A stretch of DNA of 64,000 nucleotides from Curtobacterium salicis (GTDB lineage: Bacteria; Actinomycetota; Actinomycetes; Actinomycetales; Microbacteriaceae): assembly GCF_011759505.1 (NCBI RefSeq), contig NZ_JAAOYO010000005.1, positions 1 through 64,000 of the forward strand, read 5' to 3'. Shown piece by piece: positions 56,849-64,000 of the stretch; the first letter of the stretch is position 1; each line of letters begins with the position of its first letter. The notes below the pieces were generated by a model. That model had not been told where the DNA came from. It was given only the letters and a program-made list of their open reading frames with translations, and searched no databases. The position numbers and the translations under genes are program-made.

Positions 56849-58898
56849 CCGCCCGAACCGTCGACTCAGCCGCGACAGCCGGTACGGCAAGTACGACGGC
56901 GGCCCGGACCCCCTGGCGCCGCCCGCGGACCTGTCCGAGGCGCTCGACGCCATCGGGCAGGACGTGATGGCCGGCACCTCGCCCGAGCGGGCGATGCGGG
57001 AGTTCCTCCGCCGCGGCGGCCGGTCGCAGCGCGGGCTCGACGACCTCGCCCGCCTCGTCGCCGAGAAGCGCCGTGAGCTGACGAGCAAGAACAACCTCGA
57101 CGGCACCCTGCAGGAGATCAAGCAGCTCCTCGACGAAGCCGTCCTGGCCGAACGCGGGCAGCTCGCCCGCGACACGGCGATGGACGACGGCGACCGTGCG
57201 CTGGCCGAACTGCAGCTCGACAGCCTGCCCGCGTCGCCCGCCGCCGCGGTGAGCGAGCTGAACGGCTACGACTGGAAGAGCCCGACGGCCCGTCAGAAGT
57301 ACGAGCAGATCAAGGACCTGCTCGGCCGCGAGATGCTCGACCAGCGGTTCGCCGGCATGAAACAGGCGCTCGAGAACGCGTCCGACGACGACCGGGCCGC
57401 GGTCGCGCAGATGATGCAGGACCTCAACGAGTTGCTCGACGCCCACCGTCGGGGCGAGGACAGCCAGGAACAGTTCGACGAGTTCATGGCGAAGCACGGC
57501 GACCAGTTCCCGTCGAACCCGCAGAACATCGACGAGCTGCTCGACGACCTGGCTTCCCGGGCCGCCGCTGCCCAGCGCATGCGGAACTCGATGACGCAGG
57601 AGCAGCGCGACGAACTCGACGCCCTGGCCGAGCAGGCGTTCGGCTCTCCCGCGCTCATGGGGGCGCTGTCCCAGCTCGACGAGAACCTCCGTGCCCTCCG
57701 GCCCGGCGAGGACTGGGGCGGCTCCGAGGGCATGGACGGCGAGCAGGGACTGGGGCTCGGCGACGGCACCGGGGTCTTCCAGGACATCGCGGACCTCGAC
57801 GCCCTGGCCGACCAGCTCGCCCAGGTCGGTCCCGGTTCCGAGCTCGACGACCTGGACCTCGACGCCCTGGCACAGCAGCTCGGTGACCAGGCGGCCGTCG
57901 ACGCACGCACCCTGCAGCAGCTCGAGAAGGCACTGCGGAACTCGGGTGCGATGCAGCGCGGCACGGACGGGCAGCTCCGGCTGACCCCGAAGGCGATGCG
58001 GCAGCTGGGCAAGAGCCTGCTCAAGGACGTCGCCGAGCGGATGTCCGGCCGGCAGGGTGCGCGGGACCTCCGCCGTGCCGGTGCCGCCGGGGACCGCTCC
58101 GGGTCGACCCGTCCGTGGGAGTTCGGCGACACCGAGCCCTGGGACGTCACCCGCTCGATCACGAACGCCCTCACCCGGACCGCCGGGGACGGACCCCGGA
58201 CTGGCGCCGGTGTGCGGCTGCAGATCGAGGACGTCGAGGTGCAGGAGACCGAGGCCCGCACCCAGGCCGTCGTCGCCCTGCTCGTCGACACGTCGTTCTC
58301 GATGGCGATGGAGGACCGCTGGGTCCCGATGAAACGCACCGCGCTCGCGCTGCACACGCTCATCTCCACCCGGTTCCGCGGCGACGACCTGCAGCTCATC
58401 GCGTTCGGCCGCGAAGCCGAGGTGATGGACGTCGAGCAGCTCGTCGGCCTCGACGCCATGTGGGACAAGGGCACGAACCTGCACCACGCCCTGCTCCTGG
58501 CGAACCGGCACTTCCGGAAGCACCCGAACGCGCAACCGGTACTGCTCATCGTCACCGACGGCGAGCCGACGTCGCACCTCGAGCCGAACGGGCAGGTGTA
58601 CTTCAGCTACCCGCCGGACCCGGTGACGATCGCACTGAGCGTCCGCGAACTCGAGAACGCCCACCGGCTGGGCGCGAAGACGACGTTCTTCCGGCTCGGC
58701 GACGACCCGGGGCTCGCCCGGTTCGTGGACGGCATGGCCCGCCGCGTCGAGGGCACCGTCACCGCACCGGAGAACGACGACCTCGGGGTCGCGGTGGTCG
58801 GGTCGTACCTCGGCGCCCGGCGCGGCTCCGGGTCCGCCTTCGGCGGGGGCCCCGGAGACGACGGCCTGTGGGGCAGCGCCTTCACCCGCTTCAGGTGA
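56841..58898 (+). CDS. VWA-domain protein partner of the AAA ATPase
   Basis: A 685-residue cytoplasmic protein. The first 420 residues are long acidic helices rich in Gln/Leu/Asp (several LDALAEQ- and LDDLDLDALAQQL-type repeats). The C-terminal 200 residues are a VWA domain with an intact MIDAS: DTSFSM, a Thr in KGTNLHH and TDGEP. The architecture resembles CbbO/ChlD-type partners. The pair probably forms a chaperone-like remodelling complex; the client is not encoded adjacent. The GTG at 56841 overlaps the hexanucleotide frame. Confidence 0.87.
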   Translation: MASRPNRRLSRDSRYGKYDGGPDPLAPPADLSEALDAIGQDVMAGTSPERAMREFLRRGGRSQRGLDDLARLVAEKRRELTSKNNLDGTLQEIKQLLDEAVLAERGQLARDTAMDDGDRALAELQLDSLPASPAAAVSELNGYDWKSPTARQKYEQIKDLLGREMLDQRFAGMKQALENASDDDRAAVAQMMQDLNELLDAHRRGEDSQEQFDEFMAKHGDQFPSNPQNIDELLDDLASRAAAAQRMRNSMTQEQRDELDALAEQAFGSPALMGALSQLDENLRALRPGEDWGGSEGMDGEQGLGLGDGTGVFQDIADLDALADQLAQVGPGSELDDLDLDALAQQLGDQAAVDARTLQQLEKALRNSGAMQRGTDGQLRLTPKAMRQLGKSLLKDVAERMSGRQGARDLRRAGAAGDRSGSTRPWEFGDTEPWDVTRSITNALTRTAGDGPRTGAGVRLQIEDVEVQETEARTQAVVALLVDTSFSMAMEDRWVPMKRTALALHTLISTRFRGDDLQLIAFGREAEVMDVEQLVGLDAMWDKGTNLHHALLLANRHFRKHPNAQPVLLIVTDGEPTSHLEPNGQVYFSYPPDPVTIALSVRELENAHRLGAKTTFFRLGDDPGLARFVDGMARRVEGTVTAPENDDLGVAVVGSYLGARRGSGSAFGGGPGDDGLWGSAFTRFR

Positions 58899-58907
58899 CG
58901 CGGCATC

Positions 58908-58957
58908 TGACGGACGGGAGGCGCGGACCGGGCCCAGTACGCGCCTCCCGTCCGTCA
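58908..58957. terminator. Recurrent GACGGGAGGC hairpin (copy at 58.9 kb)
   Basis: A perfect 18-bp stem (arms 58908-58925 and 58940-58957) with a 14-nt loop lies between convergent genes and can terminate both. Confidence 0.8.
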
Positions 58958-58996
58958 GAACGGGTGCGTCTGACCGGAAGCGTCAGATCGGATGCG

Positions 58997-59800
58997 TCAG
59001 AAGACCGGCCACGGCACGGCCGGACCGTAGCCGTCCGGCGGCGGGAACGTCGCCACCGCGGCCAGCGCGACGCACCGCCCGCGGAGGGCCGACAGCTCGT
59101 CGTCGGTGAGGTGCTCGCGCAGCGCCTCGCCGAGCGGTCCGCGCAGGGCCTCCGACAGCCGCTGGAGGCCGGCGACCTCGTCCTCGCTGAGGGGTTCCCC
59201 GATCCACCCCCAGAGCACCGTCCGCAGCTTGTGCTCGACGTGGAAGGTCAGGCCGTGGTCGACGCCGTACCGGTGCCCGTCCGCCATCGCCAGGACGTGT
59301 CCACCCTTGCGGTCCGCGTTGTTCGTGACGACGTCGAAGACGGCCATCCGCCGGAGGGCGACCGAGTCCTCGTGCACCAGGGTGACCGCCCGGTCGTCCT
59401 CGTCCACGGCGTCGAGCACCTCGCGGACGGTCCCGGCGGCGACGGCGGCCGCGGCGTCCTCGGCGGGGACCAGGTCGACGGCGTCCTGCTCGGGGTCGAT
59501 GTCCTGCCACCGCTGCACCATGCCTGGACCGAAGGGGCCGTCACCGAGCCAGGTCTCGGGCACCACGTCCCAGCCGAGGGCCTCGGACACCAGGTAGGCG
59601 GAGACCTCACGACCGGCGAGCGTGCCGTCGGGGAAGTCCCACAGCGGCTTCTCGCCCTCGATCGGCTTGTAGACGACGTCGTGGCCGTCGAGTCGTGCGA
59701 GGAAGGTGGCGTTCGAGGCTTCGCGGATGCGTCCGGTGATCCGGAGCTCTCCGGGGGCGCTGGGGACCGCGGCGCCGGCGGCGTCAGGGCCGGTCGTCAT
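58997..59800 (-). CDS. SCO1664-family protein
   Basis: A 267-residue protein with a PI3/PI4-kinase-like nucleotide-binding core: SNATFLARLDGHDVVYKPIEGEKPLWDFP holds the phosphate loop and Lys region in two parts, and VFDVVTNNADRKGGHVL with YGVDHGLTF resembles the catalytic and metal loops. It matches the SCO1664 family of actinobacteria, for which no activity is established. The ATG at 59800 overlaps the DUF3090 stop (ATGA). With the phosphatase upstream it forms a conserved trio often located near mycothiol-ligase gene mshC. Confidence 0.85.
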   Translation of the reverse strand: MTTGPDAAGAAVPSAPGELRITGRIREASNATFLARLDGHDVVYKPIEGEKPLWDFPDGTLAGREVSAYLVSEALGWDVVPETWLGDGPFGPGMVQRWQDIDPEQDAVDLVPAEDAAAAVAAGTVREVLDAVDEDDRAVTLVHEDSVALRRMAVFDVVTNNADRKGGHVLAMADGHRYGVDHGLTFHVEHKLRTVLWGWIGEPLSEDEVAGLQRLSEALRGPLGEALREHLTDDELSALRGRCVALAAVATFPPPDGYGPAVPWPVF

Positions 59801-60339
59801 CCGAGCTCGGGGAGCTCAGGGGGGTTCGGTCGTCCGGCAGCGATGACCTCTCGCGTGCGCTCGACGAACGCGCGGGCGCTGCCGACCGGGATCTTGACCT
59901 GCAGCAGTTCCGTCGGCTCGGGCATCTCGACGACCGCTTCGACCTCGTCGCCGTCGCCGGTCGACTCGGTGAAGACCTCGAGGTCGTCCTCGATCGGGTA
60001 CGCCTCGATGACGACCTGCGCGGTGGCCGGGTCGAAGCCGAGGCTCAGTGCGCCGGCACGGAACTCGGGCTCCACGGGCTGGTCGAGCGGGTCGCCGTCG
60101 CGCAGCTCGGTGGGTGCGGCGTCCGGCACGCTGAAGCGGTTGTCCTCGACCGTGGCGACCTCGTCGAGGAGTTCGTCGATCTTGTCTGCGAGCACGGCCG
60201 ACTGTTCCTTCTCGATGGCGACGCTGACGACGCGGCGGCCGTCACGGGCCTGGATGTAGAACGACCGCTCGCCCGGGCGTCCGATCGTGCCGACGACGAG
60301 TCTGTCCGGCCAGTCGAAGCCGTGGACGATGGGGGGCAT
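59797..60339 (-). CDS. DUF3090-family protein
   Basis: A 180-residue protein of the actinobacterial DUF3090 family. The N-terminal PPIVHGFDWPDRLVVGTIG, GERSFYIQARDGRRVVSVAIEK and the closing PVGSARAFVERTREVIAAGRP are diagnostic. No catalytic motif is recognised. It is coupled to the SCO1664-family gene by ATGA and follows the histidine phosphatase gene by 33 nt, so the three genes are probably one operon with a joint role, possibly in mycothiol or thiol-related metabolism by neighbourhood evidence in other genomes. Confidence 0.88.
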   Translation of the reverse strand: MPPIVHGFDWPDRLVVGTIGRPGERSFYIQARDGRRVVSVAIEKEQSAVLADKIDELLDEVATVEDNRFSVPDAAPTELRDGDPLDQPVEPEFRAGALSLGFDPATAQVVIEAYPIEDDLEVFTESTGDGDEVEAVVEMPEPTELLQVKIPVGSARAFVERTREVIAAGRPNPPELPELG

Positions 60340-60372
60340 ACCCGCATTGTAGGAGCGTGCGGCTCCGACCGT

Positions 60373-61083
60373 TCAGGGAGTGGCGGACTGCGGCTCGTCG
60401 TGCCCCGCGCCGCCGCCCACGACCGCGTCGCCGCTCGGCGCCGCCGCCCGGGCGAGCCACGACAGGTCCCCCGACTCGGTGTTCGTCGCGACGACCTCGG
60501 GACGGGCCTCGCCGTAGCGGACGATGGACACCGATGCCGGGCCCACCGAGATGCGCTGGAACAGGTCCAGGTGCATGCCGAGGGCGTCGGCCAGCACCGA
60601 CTTGATGATGTCGCCGTGGCTCACCGCGACCCACACGGCACCCGCGCCGTGCTCGGCCTCGATCTGCGCGTCCATCCGGCGGATCGCCGCCACGGCGCGG
60701 GACTGCATCGTCTGCATCGACTCGCCGCCGGGGAAGACGACCGCGCTCGGGTTCGACTGCACCACGCGCCACAGGGGTTCGGTGGCCAGCTCGCTGATCT
60801 TGCGGTTCTGCCAGTCGCCGTAGTCCGCCTCGATGATGCCGCGCTCGACGAACTGCCGGGGGTCGCCCGGTTGGAACGCGGTGATCGCCCGCGCGGTCTG
60901 CCGGCAGCGTTCCAGCGGGCTGGAGACGACCGCGGCGAGGGGTACGGCGGCGATGCGCTCGGCCGTCGCGGCGGCCTGTCGCTTCCCGACGGAGTCGAGC
61001 GCGACGCCCGCCGTACGGCCTGCGAGGAGTCCGGTCGCGTTCGCGGTGGTGCGTCCGTGCCGGACGAGGAGGACGGTCGCCAT
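60373..61083 (-). CDS. Histidine phosphatase (MSMEG_4193-like)
   Basis: A 236-residue phosphoglycerate-mutase-like phosphatase. The nucleophilic motif is LLVRHGRTTAN (His8 in RHG), followed by SSPLERCRQTA, EADYGDWQ with the acid Glu, and the second His in VAVSHGDIIKS. It belongs to the subgroup that sits beside DUF3090 and SCO1664 genes. The ATG at 61083 is the natural start; the gene is divergent from the BLUF gene across 81 nt. Substrate unknown. Confidence 0.88.
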   Translation of the reverse strand: MATVLLVRHGRTTANATGLLAGRTAGVALDSVGKRQAAATAERIAAVPLAAVVSSPLERCRQTARAITAFQPGDPRQFVERGIIEADYGDWQNRKISELATEPLWRVVQSNPSAVVFPGGESMQTMQSRAVAAIRRMDAQIEAEHGAGAVWVAVSHGDIIKSVLADALGMHLDLFQRISVGPASVSIVRYGEARPEVVATNTESGDLSWLARAAAPSGDAVVGGGAGHDEPQSATP

Positions 61084-61164
61084 GAGGACGATCCTAGGCG
61101 CGCGTCGGGGTGCAGATTCCGGACACGATTGTGCCGACACGGACGCGCGAGCGAAGATGCACGG

Positions 61165-61593
61165 GTGCTGGTCTCCATCGTCTACATGAGCGTCGCGACG
61201 CACGAGTTCGGCGAGGACGAGCTCACCGAGATGCTCGCGGGTGCACGGCTGCGGAACGAGGCGCTCGGCGTCTCGGGGCTCCTCGTGGTGAAGAACGGCC
61301 GGTTCATGCAGCTGCTCGAGGGTCCGGCGTGGAGCGTCGACGACCGGTTCGCCGCGATCGAACGTGACCCCCGCCACCACACCGTCAGGTCCCTGATCCG
61401 CGAGGACATCGAACGTCGCCGGTTCGACGGCTGGTCGATGGCGTACCGCGGCCTCGACGACTCCGACCTGGCGTCCGTCGAGGGGTTCAGCCCCTTCCTG
61501 TCCGGCACCCTGGACTTCGCCCCCTCCTTCGACCGCACGAGCGCCGCTTGGCTGCTCAAGTGGTTCCGGGACCGCGACCTCGTCGAGGACTGA
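61165..61593 (+). CDS. Single-domain BLUF photoreceptor
   Basis: A 142-residue BLUF (blue light using FAD) protein. With GTG 61165 as residue 1, Tyr7, Asn31, Gln49, Trp90 and Met92 are spaced exactly as Tyr21, Asn45, Gln63, Trp104 and Met106 of AppA, so the photocycle residues are all present. Motifs are SIVYMSV, LGVSGLLVV, GRFMQLLEGP and GWSMAY. No output domain is fused; short BLUF proteins signal through partner proteins using the C-terminal helices (here about 100-142). It is divergent from the phosphatase operon and 49 nt before a transporter gene. Confidence 0.9.
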   Translation: MLVSIVYMSVATHEFGEDELTEMLAGARLRNEALGVSGLLVVKNGRFMQLLEGPAWSVDDRFAAIERDPRHHTVRSLIREDIERRRFDGWSMAYRGLDDSDLASVEGFSPFLSGTLDFAPSFDRTSAAWLLKWFRDRDLVED

Positions 61594-61642
61594 ACGCACC
61601 GAGACCCGGCGCACCGACCTGTGCGTCTGTACCGTCGGCGTC

Positions 61643-62902
61643 ATGCCGTTCTTCCGCTCCTCCGCCGCTGCCCCGCCGACGACGCCACCGACCGAGCCGG
61701 TGACCGGCGTGCGCGCTGCCTGGTCGGACTCGTTCGGCCGCCTGTCGACCCGCGCCCTGCAGCTGATCATCCTCATCGTCATCGTCGCGGGGATCGTCTA
61801 CGCCGGTCAGGTCCTCAGCGTCGTGACGATCCCGGTGCTCCTGGCGCTCATCATCGCCTCGGCCATGCACCCGGTCGTCTCGTGGCTGCGTCGGCACGGC
61901 TTCCCCTCGGTCTTCGCGACCCTGACCGTCCTGCTCGGGGTCCTCGTCGTCCTCGGGCTCCTCGGCTACCTCATCGTCGTCGCGGTCGAGAACCAGTGGT
62001 CGAGCCTGCAGAAGTCGGCGGTGCAGGGCTTCCAGCAGCTGCAGGACTTCAGCAAGACCCTGCCGTTCGCGATCTCCGACAAGCAGGTCGACGACGCGGT
62101 GAAGACCGCCACCGACTTCGTCACGAGCGCCAAGTTCGGCTCCGGTGCCCTCGCCGGGGCGTCCGCGACCGCGAACTTCCTCACCGGCCTGGTGCTGATG
62201 ATCGTCGTGCTGTTCTTCTTCCTCAAGGACGGGCCCCGCATCTGGGAGTTCCTGCTCCGTCCCTTCACCGGCGCCTCGTACGAGCGCGCCCGTCGCGTCG
62301 GTGACCGCGTCGTCTCGACCCTCGGCGGCTACGTCCGCGGCACCGCGACCGTCGCCGCGGTCGACGCGATCGGCATCGGCGTCAGCATCACGATCGTCGG
62401 CGTCCCCCTCGCGCTGCCGCTGGCGGTCATCGTGTTCATCACGGCGTTCATCCCGATCGTCGGGGCCACCGCGGCCGGGATCCTCGCCGCACTCGTCGCC
62501 CTCGTCGCCCTCGGCCCGGTGCAGGCGCTGTTCGTCGTCGGCATCGTCGTCGTCGTCAACCAGCTCGAGGGCAACTTCCTCCAGCCGGTCCTGATGGGCA
62601 AGACGCTCCGCCTGCACGGCCTCGTCATCCTGGTCGGCCTGACCGCGGGCACCGTCCTCGCGGGCATCACGGGCGCGATCATCTCGGTGCCGCTCCTCGC
62701 CGCAGCCTGGGGTGCCATCAAGGTCTGGGACGGCCCGGACCTCGCCGCCGAGCCGTGGCGGCAGAAGCGTTCCGAGGACGTCGAGCACCACGAGCGCGAG
62801 AACAAGCGGGCCAAGCGCCGCGAGAAGGCGCAGAAGGCCCGCGACAAGCGCCGCGAGGAGCAGGTCAAGGACCGCGCGAAGCGGGTCGCGAAGACCGACT
62901 GA
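61643..62902 (+). CDS. AI-2E-family transporter
   Basis: A 419-residue membrane protein of the AI-2E (PerM/TqsA) family. About eight helices; the family motifs FFFLKDGPRIWEFL and GNFLQPVLMGKTLRLHGLVIL are clear, as is the FIPIVGATAAGILAALVAL region. The last 70 residues are a highly charged Lys/Arg/Glu tail, probably a cytoplasmic coiled coil. Members export diverse small molecules or act in Na+/H+ exchange; quorum-signal transport should not be assumed. It ends at a recurrent hairpin. Confidence 0.88.
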   Translation: MPFFRSSAAAPPTTPPTEPVTGVRAAWSDSFGRLSTRALQLIILIVIVAGIVYAGQVLSVVTIPVLLALIIASAMHPVVSWLRRHGFPSVFATLTVLLGVLVVLGLLGYLIVVAVENQWSSLQKSAVQGFQQLQDFSKTLPFAISDKQVDDAVKTATDFVTSAKFGSGALAGASATANFLTGLVLMIVVLFFFLKDGPRIWEFLLRPFTGASYERARRVGDRVVSTLGGYVRGTATVAAVDAIGIGVSITIVGVPLALPLAVIVFITAFIPIVGATAAGILAALVALVALGPVQALFVVGIVVVVNQLEGNFLQPVLMGKTLRLHGLVILVGLTAGTVLAGITGAIISVPLLAAAWGAIKVWDGPDLAAEPWRQKRSEDVEHHERENKRAKRREKAQKARDKRREEQVKDRAKRVAKTD

Positions 62903-62911
62903 CGACGACCG

Positions 62912-62959
62912 GACGGGAGGCCCGGACCAGCCCACCGGGGCCGATCCGGGCCTCCCGTC
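62912..62959. terminator. Recurrent GACGGGAGGC hairpin (copy at 62.9 kb)
   Basis: A perfect 15-bp stem (arms 62912-62926 and 62945-62959) with an 18-nt loop separates the convergent transporter and TetR genes. Confidence 0.8.
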
Positions 62960-62989
62960 ATGCGTCCCGCACCACGCTGGCGCGGACGG

Positions 62990-63625
62990 TCAGGCGAAGG
63001 CGCGGTCCACGACGGCCAGCAGCCGGTCGCGCTGCGCCGGGACGACGCAGGCGTGCGCGAGGACCCGCCACATCGTCCCGACCGCCGGGAGCAGGTCGAC
63101 GCGGGCGGCGCGGACGTCGGACACCAGCTGCACGCCGGTGAACCACGGCACGACGGTGGCGCCGAGCGCTTCCGGGGTGACCGTCGGACCGACCTCGCCC
63201 GCGGCGACCGCCAGGCGGAAGACGTCCACGACGCTCGCGATCCACTGGTCGTAGAAGGACGACGTCGCCCCGGAGAACACCCGGTTCTCGAGCGACAGAC
63301 GGATCCCGGCGCGGACGACCGGGTCGTCGAGCAGCAGGCCGGCGATCGTCCGCGAGGCCTCGACCAGCCCGGCCAACGGCGACGGGCCGTCGTAGGTGAC
63401 CGCCTCGAACGTGCGGGCGTTCTGCTCGTCGATCACGGCGAGCGCGATGGCCTGCTTCGTGCGGAAGTGGAAGTGGATCGCGCCCTGGCTGACCTCGGCG
63501 GCCTTGGCGATGCCGGAGATGCTCGCAGCCCCGAAGCCCTGGCGGTCGAACTCGACGGCGGCGGCCTCGAGGATCGCGGTGCGGCGGTCCGGTGTGCGCC
63601 CGGCGACCGAGGTCGGCGTGGTCAT
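62990..63625 (-). CDS. TetR-family regulator (GBL-receptor-like)
   Basis: A 211-residue regulator. The helix-turn-helix region RRTAILEAAAVEFDRQGFGA, SISGIAKAAEVSQGAIHFHF and RTKQAIALAVIDEQ (about residues 13-70) resembles the gamma-butyrolactone-receptor branch of TetR (ArpA/ScbR-like), including the FHF at the end of the recognition helix. The C-terminal domain would bind a small ligand. The ATG at 63625 has GGGGGAA about 9 nt upstream; the frame continuing to 63772 lacks a start signal. Target genes are not evident. Confidence 0.82.
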   Translation of the reverse strand: MTTPTSVAGRTPDRRTAILEAAAVEFDRQGFGAASISGIAKAAEVSQGAIHFHFRTKQAIALAVIDEQNARTFEAVTYDGPSPLAGLVEASRTIAGLLLDDPVVRAGIRLSLENRVFSGATSSFYDQWIASVVDVFRLAVAAGEVGPTVTPEALGATVVPWFTGVQLVSDVRAARVDLLPAVGTMWRVLAHACVVPAQRDRLLAVVDRAFA

Positions 63626-63813
63626 GGTCGTGGTTCCCCCGTGGTCCGTCGTGCTGGCCGTGCACAGAACGACCCGTACACTCCGGCGACAACGGTACCG
63701 CGGTCGACGCGCGGCTTCACGCCCCCGATCTGGTGCCGCGGGCGAGGGACGCGAGCATGCCGGGTCCTCCACAGGCTCGTCGGTCGTCGGTGGGGCGGGA
63801 CTACCATCGACGC

Positions 63814-63999
63814 ATGCTCCCCCGCCTGCCGATGACTCGTCCGGGCCGGTCGCGCCGCGACGTCGGCAGCGACGGCCTGACCGATGACGAACGCGCCGCT
63901 CTCGTGGCCGAGTACCACGCGACGGTCGCGCGGAAGTCGTTGAAGGCCGTCGAGAAGGACGTGATCGATCGCTGGCTCGCCTCGCGTGCAGCCGGATGA
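63814..63999 (+). CDS. Small basic hypothetical protein
   Basis: A 61-residue protein: a basic, Arg-rich N-terminus (MLPRLPMTRPGRSRRD) and a helical C-terminal half (DERAALVAEYHATVARKSLKAV in two helices, ending WLASRAAG). I do not recognise a family. It is divergent from the TetR gene (188-nt gap without other features) and ends one base before the window edge. Codon usage matches the neighbours. Confidence 0.55.
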   Translation: MLPRLPMTRPGRSRRDVGSDGLTDDERAALVAEYHATVARKSLKAVEKDVIDRWLASRAAG

Positions 64000-64000
64000 C

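Noticed and set aside
61643-62902. Quorum-sensing AI-2 exporter
   Set aside because: The family name is historical. No luxS or lsr-like gene is present here, so a signalling role is not supported.

Overview
The window is about 70% GC with short intergenic gaps, many GTG starts and frequent 4-nt start/stop overlaps. It reads as a chromosomal segment of a high-GC actinobacterium, most likely Microbacteriaceae (Curtobacterium-like). That placement rests on overall protein character, an IdeR/DtxR-type iron box, an LAxTG sortase signal and an actinobacterial phosphatase/DUF3090/SCO1664 trio. I see no transposase, integrase, phage gene, rRNA or CRISPR array. Two tRNA genes are present (Arg-ACG and Ser-GCT).

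Left part (1-13.9 kb): small genes, then a nitrogen-heterocycle uptake and catabolism locus. It has two divergent ATZ/TRZ-type amidohydrolases (one lacking metal-ligand residues), a PDR/VanB-type flavin/2Fe-2S reductase coupled to an XRE-cupin regulator, and a long operon: cytosine-deaminase-like hydrolase, ABC ATPase, permease, NMT1/THI5-like binding lipoprotein, FAD-linked oxidase, creatininase-family amidohydrolase and PNPOx-like flavoprotein. Three promoters here share the arrangement GAAACA-N9-TANNNT, two of them placed for leaderless mRNAs, which points to one regulon.

Middle-left (13.9-29.3 kb): tRNA-Arg, dienelactone hydrolase, glucose-6-phosphate dehydrogenase, an oxidoreductase/isomerase pair, a thiamine-diphosphate enzyme, an LAYTG-anchored 5'-nucleotidase, the iron-uptake operon efeUOB under an IdeR-type box, a TRIC-family channel and a TetR regulator.

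Middle (29.3-39.6 kb): a MoxR / DUF58 / transglutaminase operon, a second isomerase/oxidoreductase pair divergent from a LacI regulator with a perfect 16-bp palindromic operator, a secreted NPCBM-like protein and a GH18-like lipoprotein.

Pst-like locus (39.7-50.5 kb, minus strand): pstC-pstA-pstS, a large membrane-anchored PstS-like protein, a secreted PstS-like protein with Ig-like repeats, a sortase-fold protein without any cysteine, then pstB. The inactive sortase and the three extracellular binding-protein-like components make this the most unusual system in the window.

Right part (51-64 kb): tRNA-Ser, GntR regulator, MFS transporter, MetE-family methyltransferase, an AAA ATPase / VWA pair, the SCO1664/DUF3090/phosphatase trio, a single-domain BLUF photoreceptor, an AI-2E-family transporter, a TetR regulator and a small hypothetical. 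A recurrent hairpin with GACGGGAGGC arms closes several transcription units.
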